Positions 44,680 through 54,182 are shown, counted from the first letter of the stretch. The stretch: 64,000 nt of DNA from Nostoc commune NIES-4072 (GCF_003113895.1 NZ_BDUD01000002.1:124001-188000), one strand, 5' to 3'. Numbers and translations: made by a program. The notes: generated by a model not told the origin, from the letters alone.

Positions 44680-44944
44680 TTCTACAAATAGTTTTGACCG
44701 TAGAGCAAATCATTCGCTTCGCTCAAATTCAAAATTATTAATTCAAAATTCAAAATTGAAGAATAAGAAATCAATTTTGCATTTTGAATTTTGCATTTTG
44801 AATTGTTTTGGTGGTTGTGTACCTCTGCATCGGCTTCAGTTCCAATTCTCTGATTCAGTTATTCAAACCCTGTTGGATAAAGAACTGGTGCAAGTACAGA
44901 ACACTGGACGCGGCTTTTTGTTAGAGATTGCCGAGGATTTTTAG
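44672..44944 (+). CDS. Hypothetical protein with an in-frame repeat insertion
   Basis: 90 residues. Codons about 16-48 derive from a dispersed AT-rich hairpin repeat (AATTCAAAATTCAAAATTG... / ...CATTTTGAATTTTGCATT), giving the odd text SKLLIQNSKLKNKKSIL. The original protein is the short head (MANSTNSFDRR) plus the tail (CVPLHRLQFQFSDSVIQTLL, then EDF). The frame survives. Function unknown. Confidence 0.5.
   Translation: MANSTNSFDRRANHSLRSNSKLLIQNSKLKNKKSILHFEFCILNCFGGCVPLHRLQFQFSDSVIQTLLDKELVQVQNTGRGFLLEIAEDF
44722..44810. repeat. AT-rich hairpin repeat inside the 44672 gene
   Basis: AATTCAAAATTCAAAATTGAAG on one side and AATTTTGCATTTTGAAT on the other form an imperfect stem; this kind of repeat is common between genes in Nostoc-type genomes but here lies inside a reading frame. 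Confidence 0.55.
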
Positions 44945-44968
44945 CTCTTAATCGAAGAGGAACCAATT

Positions 44969-45358
44969 ATGAAACTTTACGCTAAGACGATTCCACACAC
45001 ATTACCAGATTGGGCAACCACCGTTACAAAGAGTGCAGATTTGTTTGAGGTTGAAATTAACGATGAACACCCAAATTTTCAATCTTTACTTGAAGAATTA
45101 GCGACAGAGATTGAACCAGGAACAATAGGAGTAAAAGCAGAGGATTTATGTTCACGGCTTGGCATTGAGATGTCTAACCCAAATCTCCACCAATTAGTTG
45201 AACAAGCTCAAACTCTGATATCCGAAATTGCTACACACCCAGACTACAAACAACTGTTGGACTTGGGATATCAACCTGATTTAAACATTGCTGATGCTCA
45301 AACTGCACTGACTTATCTGCAATGGGAGTTAGAACGGAATCGAGAACTTTCTGTTTAG
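44969..45358 (+). CDS. Hypothetical 129-aa protein
   Basis: 129 residues starting MKLYAKTIPHTLPDWATTV, with a ribosome site AAGAGGAA upstream. Acidic and helical (LLEELATEIEPGTIG; LHQLVEQAQTLISEIA). It lies in the plus-strand run between two other unrecognised plasmid genes. No motif known to me. Confidence 0.6.
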   Translation: MKLYAKTIPHTLPDWATTVTKSADLFEVEINDEHPNFQSLLEELATEIEPGTIGVKAEDLCSRLGIEMSNPNLHQLVEQAQTLISEIATHPDYKQLLDLGYQPDLNIADAQTALTYLQWELERNRELSV

Positions 45359-45373
45359 TAAAAAAGCGATTGC

Positions 45374-46309
45374 TTGAATATCAGCTTTTCTTCAAGCAAT
45401 CGTAAAGCACTGAAAGTTACGTTACAAACCACTAATTATTGCACAGGTCAACAAAATATGGTTACTGAAATCAAACTAGGTTTATGCAACCCTCCAGAAC
45501 CCATCTATTTATATGTCAAAAACGCCGAGTTAGGTGGTGAATCTTACCTGTGGTATCACTACGATATTGACAGGGAGAAAACCATCCCTGTTACCCAAAG
45601 AGCATTAACTGGGTGTCTGTCTGAACTGCGATTTACGACTAAAGAGTTCAAAGGAAAGGATAATCTGAAGCTGGATATTGTTGTCAGTGCCGATGAACTT
45701 TATGTCATAAGAAGTGGTATTGAAACAAACTTTACCAAAAGCTTTCTGCTTGCTGCATCAGGTATCCAGGATTTTTCTAAGCCACTGATTATTGCTGCTA
45801 CTGCTGGTGAACAAAATACCGTTTTCTGTAATCTATATGATGCAGTAACTAAAAGCAGAATTGAAAGAGAATGGAATAAAAATGCTGATTGGGAAACTCT
45901 CATTAATGAGATTCAATCTCGCTTAGGTGGCACATCCTCAACTATCCCATCTATAGCAGAAACCCCAGTAGCTCCAGCAAAACTTAGTGTAGTTCCGCAA
46001 AAAGTACATCCTCAAGACCTACGAATCAAAAATATCCGTACTTTGCTTGATTATCCTCTTGATTTAGTCAAGAAGTGGTTGCAATTTCAGGATGTTGACC
46101 GTCCAAGTCTACTTCATATTACCAAGATTAATGAACTGGTAAAAACAATGTGTTTGGCTTGGGCTTCAGGCAAGTGTGAATATCCTAATCATGCCGAGTC
46201 TTCATATCAAAATTTTGTTGTTGATGCTGTTGCTAAGGGTGCTGATGAATTAACGGCAATCAACGGATGGATGCAACAGTTGCAAGCTGCAAAAGCCGGA
46301 GCGGTGTAA
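45374..46309 (+). CDS. Hypothetical plasmid protein (possible ssDNA-binding type)
   Basis: Up to 311 residues; Met29 at 45458 (MVTEIKLGLCNPPEPIYLYV) is a more likely start because the similar-looking body begins there. The first 150 residues are beta-rich; a linker with prolines (residues 190-215) follows, then a helical C-terminal domain (LLDYPLDLVKKWLQFQ, YQNFVVDAVAKG). A beta-domain/linker/helical design would fit a nucleic-acid-binding accessory protein of the plasmid, but this is a guess. Confidence 0.55.
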   Translation: MNISFSSSNRKALKVTLQTTNYCTGQQNMVTEIKLGLCNPPEPIYLYVKNAELGGESYLWYHYDIDREKTIPVTQRALTGCLSELRFTTKEFKGKDNLKLDIVVSADELYVIRSGIETNFTKSFLLAASGIQDFSKPLIIAATAGEQNTVFCNLYDAVTKSRIEREWNKNADWETLINEIQSRLGGTSSTIPSIAETPVAPAKLSVVPQKVHPQDLRIKNIRTLLDYPLDLVKKWLQFQDVDRPSLLHITKINELVKTMCLAWASGKCEYPNHAESSYQNFVVDAVAKGADELTAINGWMQQLQAAKAGAV

Positions 46310-46313
46310 ATCA

Positions 46314-46392
46314 AAAGTCAGAAGTCAGAATTCAGGATTCAGAATTATTCTGATTTCTGACTCCTGACTCCTGACTCCTGAATTCTCAACAT
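46314..46392. repeat. Dispersed hairpin repeat (TCAGAATTCAG / CTGACTCCTGAC type)
   Basis: Left part AGTCAGAAGTCAGAATTCAGG and right part CTGATTTCTGACTCCTGACT are complementary, with three tandem CTGACTC units. This is the common intergenic repeat of filamentous cyanobacteria. It lies right after the 46309 stop and may act as a terminator. Confidence 0.65.
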
Positions 46393-46406
46393 CAGAGGAA
46401 TTAACC

Positions 46407-46616
46407 ATGAGAGTCATCGTTACAGTTTTTGAAAAAATTACCAGCGAAGCACATATCAATATTCCTGATGGGCTGAATCAATCTGCTATCAAACAGCACA
46501 TAGTAAACCGCTATAACACTGGGGGAATGCAAACTGAGATGAACATTTTCCAAGTGGACTTTGAATCTATCAGCGCTCGGATTGTACCAGAAAATTCTTC
46601 TCCTAAATCTGCATAA
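46407..46616 (+). CDS. Hypothetical 69-aa protein
   Basis: 69 residues with a ribosome site AGAGGAA: MRVIVTVFEKITSEAHINIP, then IKQHIVNRYNTGG. A small alpha/beta protein with no family recognised; it lies 16 bp before the HTH gene and is likely co-transcribed with it. Confidence 0.55.
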   Translation: MRVIVTVFEKITSEAHINIPDGLNQSAIKQHIVNRYNTGGMQTEMNIFQVDFESISARIVPENSSPKSA

Positions 46617-46632
46617 ACATTGGAGGTAATAA

Positions 46633-47031
46633 ATGAATCCCAAATGGACTGATGAAGAACTCGGAATCATTGAAGCTAAAGCTGAACTTTATACCCCTAA
46701 ACAAATAGCCTCAATCTTAAAAAGACATGGGTATTTTCGTACTCCAATCGCTATCGCTACTAAGCTTTGGGCTTTGGGTTATTCTACAAGCCCCTTTCTC
46801 GATAACTATAGCAGTGCTGAAATCGCCCGTGTTCTGTGTGTGCATTCCACCACCGTTTCTGGTTGGGTGAGACGTGGTTGGTTGAAAACTAGTCGCCGTT
46901 CTTCTAAGCGTTATCAAGTTCGGAGATGGCATCTCAAAAGCTTTTTTGAAAATCCCCCACAACATTTAAAAAAGCGTATTGCCTCTATTGACTCCGAAGC
47001 CATTAATTACTTATTAGGGAGAAAAGCATGA
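46633..47031 (+). CDS. DNA-binding protein with two HTH-like segments
   Basis: 132 residues with a good ribosome site (TGGAGG). The first half is SANT/HTH-like (KWTDEELGIIEAKAELYTPK, then QIASILKRHG); the second half has a MerR/excisionase-type helix pair (SSAEIARVLCVHSTTVSGWV, then RRGWL). Probably a plasmid regulator. Its stop overlaps the next start as ATGA, so the two are coupled. Confidence 0.7.
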   Translation: MNPKWTDEELGIIEAKAELYTPKQIASILKRHGYFRTPIAIATKLWALGYSTSPFLDNYSSAEIARVLCVHSTTVSGWVRRGWLKTSRRSSKRYQVRRWHLKSFFENPPQHLKKRIASIDSEAINYLLGRKA

Positions 47032-47486
47032 TTGACCACATTAACGCACTTCAAACAAGCTGGTATCTCTCTCCACCTTGGCGTGGAACAATTCCACCTG
47101 TTGCAGTTAATTTACTGGAGAGAGTTTTCCTACGAACTACAAGGAGATTTGGTTACTGCTGCGGTATGCAATGGAAACACGAGTGCTGGATTTATTCAAT
47201 TGATTGCGGTAAAGAAATCCTCCACGCTACACAAAACCAAATCATCGGGACTGGTGAATTAGAAGCCATTACTGTGCAAAAACCTGCTTTTGTTTTGGGC
47301 GAAAGAGTGATCCTCTGCTCTCACGATCAGGGAACAAAACAACGGCTGATTCTGGGGATTGCGCTGGTGCATAATTCTTGGTTTTACCTTATTGAATTGA
47401 TGTCACCAACGTTAATTAAGACACCAACTATATCGAATCGTTTTTCATTGGTTGGTGAAAAAAGTTTGGTGCGCGTGAATATTTAA
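47028..47486 (+). CDS. Hypothetical 152-aa protein
   Basis: 152 residues, beta-rich with several aromatic residues (CCGMQWKHECWIYSIDCGKE). Translationally coupled to the HTH gene by ATGA. No domain recognised. An overlapping frame at 47032-47262 appears to be a shadow. Confidence 0.6.
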   Translation: MIDHINALQTSWYLSPPWRGTIPPVAVNLLERVFLRTTRRFGYCCGMQWKHECWIYSIDCGKEILHATQNQIIGTGELEAITVQKPAFVLGERVILCSHDQGTKQRLILGIALVHNSWFYLIELMSPTLIKTPTISNRFSLVGEKSLVRVNI

Positions 47487-47531
47487 TTCTTTCTAATCAC
47501 ACAACTGCAAATTATCACATAACTAAAAATT

Positions 47532-48317
47532 ATGTCAGCAATTGAAATCACCGAAATCATAAAGCAAATATCTCAAGAGATTGAAGTAGACTCCAATGGT
47601 CATGGTAAAGCCAGCATCAAAGCTACTGCACGACTAGCTGGAGTTGATGACGAATCTATCAGAAAAGCTTTAAAATCAAGCGCCGACCTAGTACCCTCAA
47701 AATTAGCCAAAGAGCTTATGCTGCAAGGATTTTCAGCCGCCGACCTCAGCCAGTGGAGAACCGATGGAATCCCTGATATAGCGATGCCTGCGGCGGGCGG
47801 GTACGCCAACGCAATTATCTTAGAGTACTACGCTTACGAAGCTGGTAGATACTGCACCAAGCAAGCCAGATTAGTATGCCGTTCATTCAATACCATCGGC
47901 ATTCGGGCATGGATTCAAGACAAATTGGGCTGGACAAAACCTGCCTCTAATAGCGAAACAGCGATGACACAAATACAGTTACTCGCTGCAATCGCTCAAC
48001 AGATGGCACAGCAAGAACAGCATTTACTCCAACAACAACAGCAACAGACTGAAATTTTGCACCGTCTCAAAGCGGTTGAAGTTGAGCAAGACAGAGTAAA
48101 TACCCCATGTGGACATAAATACAGCGTTGTTGGATTCGCCAATCTTCAAGGTTTAGAAATATCGGTTAAAGAAGCCGGTACTAAAGGTCGAAAAGCAAGC
48201 GCATTGTGTCGGAAACAAGGAATAGAAATAGAACGCATTCATGACCCACGTTTTGGAAAAGTTGGTTTGTATCCAGAAAGTGTATTAATTGAGGTTTTCT
48301 CTACTGGTCAAAACTAA
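47532..48317 (+). CDS. Antirepressor-like protein
   Basis: 261 residues. The N-terminal part (KASIKATARLAGVDDESIRK, KELMLQGFSAADLSQW, ILEYYAYEAGRYCTKQAR, IGIRAWIQDKLGW) matches a group of Nostoc plasmid proteins related to phage antirepressors. A glutamine-rich coiled segment follows, then a C-terminal domain (YSVVGFANLQGLEISVKEAG, RKASALCRKQGIEIERIHDP). Residues about 84-94 (AMPAAGGYAN) come from a small dispersed repeat. It precedes the AlkB-Rep module, as another such gene does at the window start. Confidence 0.65.
   Translation: MSAIEITEIIKQISQEIEVDSNGHGKASIKATARLAGVDDESIRKALKSSADLVPSKLAKELMLQGFSAADLSQWRTDGIPDIAMPAAGGYANAIILEYYAYEAGRYCTKQARLVCRSFNTIGIRAWIQDKLGWTKPASNSETAMTQIQLLAAIAQQMAQQEQHLLQQQQQQTEILHRLKAVEVEQDRVNTPCGHKYSVVGFANLQGLEISVKEAGTKGRKASALCRKQGIEIERIHDPRFGKVGLYPESVLIEVFSTGQN
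47783..47815 (+). repeat. Small dispersed repeat inserted in frame in the antirepressor-like gene
   Basis: GCGATGCCTGCGGCGGGC, a short gap, then TACGCCAACGC: same family as the copy at 42050. It adds about 11 codons without a frame change. Confidence 0.55.
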
Positions 48318-48362
48318 CAGCAATTGTTTTCAAAATACTTTCTTTAATTGGAAAAAAGTACC

Positions 48363-48803
48363 ATGCAACAACTCAATTTATTTGCTGAATCAGTCCCAGT
48401 TTTACCCATCACTTATTATCCCGATTTCTTAAGTCTTGAACAAGCCAATGAACTTTACCAACACTGCTTGAAACTGGAGTGGCAACAGAATCAAATCAGG
48501 ATCGCGGGTAAAACAATGCCTGTTCCCCGCCTGGAGTGTATTTATGGTGATGCCGGATGTGATTATCTTTACTCTAATAGCGTCTTTTTAAAACCACTAT
48601 GGTGGACAGAGGCTCTGTCTAGCTTACGGGACAGAATCACTGCGTTGACTGGTTACAAGTTCCGTATTGTCATCGGCAATCAATATCGCACAGGTATGGA
48701 TTCGATAGGGTGGCACGCAGACAATGAGCAATCAATGGGTATAAATCCAGCCATCGCATCAGTCAGCCTATTGATTGCTGGTACTCATTTAACACTTCTT
48801 TAA
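48363..48803 (+). pseudogene. AlkB-like 2OG-Fe(II) oxygenase, 3'-truncated copy
   Basis: The first 135 codons are about 85 percent identical to the AlkB-like protein at 618 and keep H-x-D (GWHADNEQSMG). After IASVSL the sequence changes to unrelated codons and a stop, so the distal iron His and the 2OG-binding arginines are missing. It cannot be an active dioxygenase. It lies 80 bp before the second rep gene, as the intact copy does before the first. Confidence 0.82.
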
Positions 48804-48885
48804 ACCCTATCTGCGTAACCAACATTCATTAGCGGTATGAGCATATACCGCTAACTTATCCATGCGTCAAAATATCGGAGGGGAT

Positions 48886-51800
48886 ATGAATATTATCGAT
48901 GCACACCAAAATCCGAATAATCAGCTAGCTCCCAACCATTGGCACGAATGGGTAGTCAATTCCGCCGTTGATCCCAAACTCACTACCCTAAATGTCCGTT
49001 CACTCATTGGTTCGGAAATATACGAATACCTTTTATACGCTCTCCCCCAAACTGCCAGACGCAACGATGGGCGACTGCGCGATGGCTACTTGAAAAGATA
49101 CGCTCACGTAGAGTCGGGCGCATGGTGGGTTAGTGGACTTGACCCGCTTAAAGATTGGCTACCGATGGACTGGGGACGGATGAAACCCGATTACCCAAGA
49201 CTCGAATGGGACAAGACAACCCTTGAGCAAACGCAAAAGCCCGTTAAATATGAGTCGCCACCCAAAACTCCCAATCGTGTCACCTACCTGAGAGTACCGC
49301 TACACATTTGGCGGTTAATATCGTTGAGGTATGACGTGCCAATGCCAGAACATATCACTATTACCTCGGATGGTGAAGTTTTAGGGTTTTGGGCTTGGGT
49401 CATGGCTCACCCCGAAATCCCTGTATGCCTTACGGAGGGCGAGAAGAAAGCCGCTTGTCTCCTAACTTTGGGATTTGTAGCGATCGCACTTCCTGGAATC
49501 TGGAACGGTCGAGTCGGCAAGGAAGACTTGGAATACCTGCACCCCGATTTAGTTCCAATGGCGCAGAAAGGACGCAAATTCGTTATTCTTTTCGACTACG
49601 AAAGCAAGCCCAAAACCAAACAGCAGGTTTTTACTGCTACTCGCCGCACCTGCCAAGTTATTCTCCAACTTGCGTGCCATTGTGTTGTGGCGCTGCTGCC
49701 TGGGCCCGAAAAAGGAATTGACGATTGGGTTGTGGCTTTGGGTAAGAAAGCCGAGAAAGCAGTCAGCACGATGATTGCTGATGCCTTGAGAATCAACGAA
49801 TACCAGCAAAGATTTTTCATTAATCGTGCCAGGGGACTTCGCAATTTCAAACCCAATGTAATAGTCAATACTCGCTATCTTTCCACAGTTATCCGCTCAC
49901 TGCCTCAATCAGGGTTAGTTGGTTTGGCTTCTGACATGGGGACTGGCAAGACCGAAATCTTGGCAATGATTAGAAGAGATAACCCAGAAAGAAGCTTTTT
50001 AAATAACGGGCATCGGGTTACTTTGCTGAAAAATCTCAGCGATCGCCTACAAACAGCAATGTACTCTGCAATTTCTTGCGGCGACTGGGCTAAAGCCAAA
50101 GCACTCAGCATCACCGTAGACTCGCTGTATAAAATGGCGAATGATTTACAGGCTTATGACATCTTATTTATAGATGAAGCCTGTCAGTACCTCGCTCACT
50201 TGCTCAAGTCCAAAACTTGCAAAGAACACCGGGGGGCTATTCTGGAAGTGCTGGAGTATCTGGTTTACAATGCCAAGTTGGTTGTTTTAGCAGATGCCCA
50301 CTTGGATGATTTGACCATTGAGTTTTTTATGCAAATGCGACCGGCTGGCGAAAAACCCTACATCATCAAAAACGAATACCGCTCAGGGGGTCGTCAGGTT
50401 TATTGGTATGAAGGTAAAAACAGCAGTGCGATCGTTGCCGAGTTTCACGCTCAACTGATGTCAGGTCAAAAACTGATGATGGTCAGTGATAGCAAGCGGT
50501 TTATCAAAAAGCTGGAGAGAGCGCTCAATGATGGTTCCGCAATTGATGATAACGACGAAACACCGGAATCAGCCGAAGACCGCAAGTTACGGGTGTGGGC
50601 TATTCATTCGGAAAACAGTGGCAGTGAGGAAAATGTGATTTTCATCAGGGAGATTAACGTCGCCATTAAGGATATCGACGCTTTTCTGATTACTCCCAGT
50701 CTCGGTACTGGAGTTGACATTTCCACTGAACATTTTGATGCAATATTCGGTGTGTTTCATGCTGTAAGTCAATCGGCTACAGAATGCGCCCAGCAGTTAT
50801 GGCGGTATCGTCCCAATGTTCCCATGCACGTTTGGGTTGCACCACGCCCTCCATTTGGTTACGCCGAAACTAATGCCCGTCGCATCAAAGAAAAGATTCT
50901 CCAGAAGAATGAAATGACTGCGTTTCTCATCCGTATTGACAGAGAAACGGGCAGACGTGGTGCAGAGAAAGACTGGGCGTTGGATGCTAGCTGTCAGATT
51001 GAGGCGCAGCGCAATTGGTCTATCAATAATTTACGGGCTGACTTGCGATCGCTACTTGAAGAAATGGGCAATACGATTATTCCTTTGGGCGACGGTGGTG
51101 ATGAAAGGACTTCGCAGTGGATGAAGGCAGCTGGTATTGCTATCGATTCGGAGCATTACGGTAAAGTTGCCAATGCCAAAGATATTGATAGAAGGACTTA
51201 CACAAGTAGGCAGCATCAGGATTATCTCAAGCCGGAGGAGGTGCTGGAGTGTGAGAAGTTCCGCATTCAGGACACTTATGGGATGAGCGTTACCCCAGAA
51301 CTGGTTGAGCAAGATGACGGGGGACGCTTAATTAAAAAGATTGTCGCACTTGAAGCGATATTGGCAGCGCCGGGAGAAATGATTTCCGATGACCTTGTTG
51401 CACCGCCGCCTGTTGTGGCAGAGCGGGATAAATCAGAGCGTGAACGTTTGAGCATCTGCACTGACTGGAGTAACCATTCTACCGCGTGGCTTATGCGTCA
51501 TCGGCTGGGATTGAGAGCAGTGCTGTTGGATCTCATCGCTGGGGTTGAGATTAAAGGCGACGAGGCGATGATTCAGGTTTTGGCTGAGTTCTCCAAGCGT
51601 AACGCATCTCACGTTAAGGGGATTCTCAATCTGACTATTCCCCTTGATGAATCACCGATCTGGATTTTGGGGCAGTATCTCTCGCAATTGGGTCTATCTA
51701 CTGAGTCTCGCCGACCACTTGAGAATGGTCAACGGGTTCGGTATTATCGGCTGAATACTGAGAATGTGGTGTTTATCCAGAACGTACTCTCTTATCGGCT

Positions 51801-52173
51801 TCGTCAACGGGAGGACAGGGAAAAGAAACGCCAAGATGAACAAGAACGAAATGCAGCGTATGCGGCTAGAATGCAGACACAGTATGGGATGAACCCGCCG
51901 TCCACACCCCCCAATGAAATAGATGGAAGTAATAATTGGGGGGGTGTGGACACAGATGAATCATCCAGTATTTCTTGGTGTGAACGGGTTAAATATTATG
52001 CTCAGTTGGCGATTGAACGCTTTGTGTACGGTGTTGACGCAGTTAAAGAACTACTAAGTACATTGACGAGTGATGAGCGTTGTGGGGTGATGCTGAAGTT
52101 TGAGGACATTGACCAAGACTTGTTTGCTCAATTGGTGGCAGATGCGCCTGATTGGGTGGAGTGGATGGGGTGA
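48886..52173 (+). CDS. Plasmid replication protein, CyRepA1 family, second copy
   Basis: 1095 residues from the ATG at 48886 with ribosome site GGAGGGG; an upstream ATG at 48862 is less likely. Domains as in the first copy: a DUF3854/Toprim-like part ([18 protein letters not shown]), Walker [11 protein letters not shown], Walker B LFIDEACQ, motif III LADAH, and [11 protein letters not shown] with QQLWRYR. It is clearly diverged from copy 1, and the C-terminal small domain is of a different type ([27 protein letters not shown]). The linker carries a 52-bp inverted repeat. Two different CyRepA1 genes suggest a fused plasmid or two compatible origins. Confidence 0.9.
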   Translation: MNIIDAHQNPNNQLAPNHWHEWVVNSAVDPKLTTLNVRSLIGSEIYEYLLYALPQTARRNDGRLRDGYLKRYAHVESGAWWVSGLDPLKDWLPMDWGRMKPDYPRLEWDKTTLEQTQKPVKYESPPKTPNRVTYLRVPLHIWRLISLRYDVPMPEHITITSDGEVLGFWAWVMAHPEIPVCLTEGEKKAACLLTLGFVAIALPGIWNGRVGKEDLEYLHPDLVPMAQKGRKFVILFDYESKPKTKQQVFTATRRTCQVILQLACHCVVALLPGPEKGIDDWVVALGKKAEKAVSTMIADALRINEYQQRFFINRARGLRNFKPNVIVNTRYLSTVIRSLPQSGLVGLASDMGTGKTEILAMIRRDNPERSFLNNGHRVTLLKNLSDRLQTAMYSAISCGDWAKAKALSITVDSLYKMANDLQAYDILFIDEACQYLAHLLKSKTCKEHRGAILEVLEYLVYNAKLVVLADAHLDDLTIEFFMQMRPAGEKPYIIKNEYRSGGRQVYWYEGKNSSAIVAEFHAQLMSGQKLMMVSDSKRFIKKLERALNDGSAIDDNDETPESAEDRKLRVWAIHSENSGSEENVIFIREINVAIKDIDAFLITPSLGTGVDISTEHFDAIFGVFHAVSQSATECAQQLWRYRPNVPMHVWVAPRPPFGYAETNARRIKEKILQKNEMTAFLIRIDRETGRRGAEKDWALDASCQIEAQRNWSINNLRADLRSLLEEMGNTIIPLGDGGDERTSQWMKAAGIAIDSEHYGKVANAKDIDRRTYTSRQHQDYLKPEEVLECEKFRIQDTYGMSVTPELVEQDDGGRLIKKIVALEAILAAPGEMISDDLVAPPPVVAERDKSERERLSICTDWSNHSTAWLMRHRLGLRAVLLDLIAGVEIKGDEAMIQVLAEFSKRNASHVKGILNLTIPLDESPIWILGQYLSQLGLSTESRRPLENGQRVRYYRLNTENVVFIQNVLSYRLRQREDREKKRQDEQERNAAYAARMQTQYGMNPPSTPPNEIDGSNNWGGVDTDESSSISWCERVKYYAQLAIERFVYGVDAVKELLSTLTSDERCGVMLKFEDIDQDLFAQLVADAPDWVEWMG
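51900..51951 (+). repeat. 52-bp inverted repeat inside the second rep gene (candidate Rep site)
   Basis: Left arm GTCCACACCCCCCAAT (51900-51915), right arm ATTGGGGGGGTGTGGAC (51935-51951), identical apart from one extra G, with an AT-rich centre. Same location in the gene and same length class as the GGTGTCA...TGACACC units of the first rep type, but a different sequence. Binding-site function is inferred. Confidence 0.55.
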
Positions 52174-52259
52174 TTTTTGGGTTTTTGGTTGTGTGTAGTC
52201 AGTGCAAACACAGAGGGAGCGTCGCCTTTGCTGTCGGGTTGATTTATGTTGGCTAATAA

Positions 52260-52634
52260 TTACCTAAAAAGCGTTATCTCATCGTTTTTATGGACATTTA
52301 CGACCTCATCCATAATTGGGGCGCTCATGTGCGTGAGAGCTAAAACTGATTCTTCTTTGATGCTAGTTAAGCGGACGTATGCGATAGTTTCTTCTGGGTT
52401 GAGTCCAGCCACAACAATTCTATCCATTGGCAGTAAATCATTACTCGTCGGTAATGCGTAGGTTGCTACTTTGAACAAATCACCTGTTGCCGGGTGAGCT
52501 AAATAATTAATCACAACGCAACCAACCCCATATTTTTGGGACATTAAGCGATAAAATTGCCCAATCCTTAATTGTTGAAATTGGCTGTCAAATGCACTTG
52601 TTTTTTGTTTTTTGGCTGATTTGTTTTTGGACAT
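52260..52634 (-). CDS. Hypothetical plasmid protein
   Basis: 124 residues from Met at 52634 (MSKNKSAKKQKTSAFDSQFQ). Basic N-terminal tail, then a small beta-rich domain (LRIGQFYRLMSQKYGVGCVV; LLPMDRIVVAGLNPEETIAY). An upstream start at 52661 is possible. It converges on the second rep gene. No family recognised. Confidence 0.55.
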   Translation of the reverse strand: MSKNKSAKKQKTSAFDSQFQQLRIGQFYRLMSQKYGVGCVVINYLAHPATGDLFKVATYALPTSNDLLPMDRIVVAGLNPEETIAYVRLTSIKEESVLALTHMSAPIMDEVVNVHKNDEITLFR

Positions 52635-52827
52635 TGCGACATTATTAGTATTTTCTCTCAAGTAACCGTTTCAGTAACTTAATACTACTTTTATTCTAAT
52701 CCCTGTTAATACTTTTTATCCGTCTTATCAACAGATAATATATTTAAATAAATTAATTTTTTCCATAATTTTAATAAACTTTGTAGTTTTAATTTAATAT
52801 ATTAAAGTAGACATTAAGTCAAGTATA

Positions 52828-53472
52828 ATGTTTCCAAATCTGGAACAATTACAATCAAGAATACTGCCAAATAATCTAGCTGTTGAGGAACTAAATTATT
52901 TGGGAGATTTAGATGTTAATTCTTATTTATTTTATCAAAGAGGAACTGATAAACAAAACGAGAAATATCAGCTTACTTATAAATATCTTGGCGAGTCTCA
53001 CTTTGAGTTTAATGGGAAGGAAATCACAGAAGATTTTATCAAAATCTATGGTCTAAGTAAAAAGGGTGATTTTACAGATTTCTATGTTTACTATAAAACA
53101 GAATCATATATTTTTTTGTCTGTAGACATACCTCATAACGTATCAAAATTTAAATTTCGTCGTTCTAATTTATATGATTACAATCCAAACATAGATGTTA
53201 AAGAGCATTTTGAACATACTAGAAACCCTTTGAAATCTGAAGTTATTAAAAAATCAATTGAGTCTATTGGGTCTATTTACTCTAATTATAAACTGACAGC
53301 AAAGACAAAAGGATATAAATCAGGCTGGGTTTATTACAGAATGCGTGAAATTGATTTTAAGGACATACCAGAAGTTGTTAAAGCTTGGGATACTATAGAA
53401 TGTTACATACACCCTTATGCTTTATATTGTTACTTAAGCCAATTACCTGAATGGATCAAACGTTTTGATTAG
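52828..53472 (+). CDS. Hypothetical 214-aa protein
   Basis: 214 residues, rich in Tyr, Asn and Lys, with a markedly lower GC content than its neighbours; the 150 bp before it are also very AT-rich. This suggests transfer from another source. Motifs such as KGDFTDFYVYYKTESYIFLS, and GWVYYRMREIDFKDIPEVVK near the end, do not match a family I know. Confidence 0.55.
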   Translation: MFPNLEQLQSRILPNNLAVEELNYLGDLDVNSYLFYQRGTDKQNEKYQLTYKYLGESHFEFNGKEITEDFIKIYGLSKKGDFTDFYVYYKTESYIFLSVDIPHNVSKFKFRRSNLYDYNPNIDVKEHFEHTRNPLKSEVIKKSIESIGSIYSNYKLTAKTKGYKSGWVYYRMREIDFKDIPEVVKAWDTIECYIHPYALYCYLSQLPEWIKRFD

Positions 53473-53508
53473 AAGTGAACTTTGAGCCATAAAAATCTAG
53501 TCTATGTG

Positions 53509-54160
53509 ATTGCGCTGTTGTCGGCGGCGGCGGATAATGCGGATTTGAGCTACGTTGATCAGAATTTTCAACCAGAGTCATTGCAGACTTGGGGTAAACG
53601 TGGTTCTGTGATTAACGTCGAGATGCGGCGCTATTGAGAGTCTGTGCTTGCGGGTTTGGTCGAGGATGGGTACACCATTATCGATGCCGACGATGCATCG
53701 GACGATGAGAGTGGGGCTGTAATCGAGTCGGTAAAAGCGGCAAGTGAGCAATTGTATACTGCTGAATGTCAGGCGATCGCGGATTCCGATGAACTCTCCC
53801 CAACCGAATTGAAGAAGCTGCAAGATAAAAGGGCGAAAACGAAAACTCAACGACATCAGCAGCGCAAGGCCCAATTATCCCGTCGCTACGAAATTGACGT
53901 AACCCCTGATTTGGTCGAGAAAGATGATGATGGGTGGTATCCTCAACTGAGAATGGGAGCAACGCGAAAAAGTGAGATCGGGGTTTAGTTCTCAATTACA
54001 CCCCTATATTCTCAACAAAATCTGGTTTTTTAGTTGCGATCGCATCCTGAAACAAGCTATATACGTCCCAGATTTTAGCACCTCACAAAATCGCGTTGCT
54101 CCCACTGAGAATGCACTATTATTTGACGCTGGGGCGGGAATTTCTGACCAACCGTGATGT
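53509..54160 (+). pseudogene. CyRepA1 fragment with in-frame stop and MITE insertion
   Basis: Follows the first rep gene from its 3340 region (ALLSAA.NADLSY.DQNFQPESLQTWGKRGS). A CGA codon became TGA (RRY-stop-ESVLAG at 53635). At 53955 a 149-bp miniature element interrupts the sequence, which resumes at 54113 with GCACTATTATTTGACGCTGG and ends soon after. Confidence 0.8.
53955..54103. mobile_element. 149-bp miniature inverted-repeat element (MITE), family B
   Basis: Ends GGGAGCAACGCGA and its exact complement (13 bp, with a further matching GTGAG block after 4 bases). A 9-bp direct duplication ACTGAGAAT flanks it (53946-53954; 54104-54112). It splits a rep remnant, and removing the element plus one repeat restores the alignment to the intact rep gene. 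No coding capacity. Confidence 0.85.
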
Positions 54161-54182
54161 AAGTTCTCAATTTTCCTAGTTT

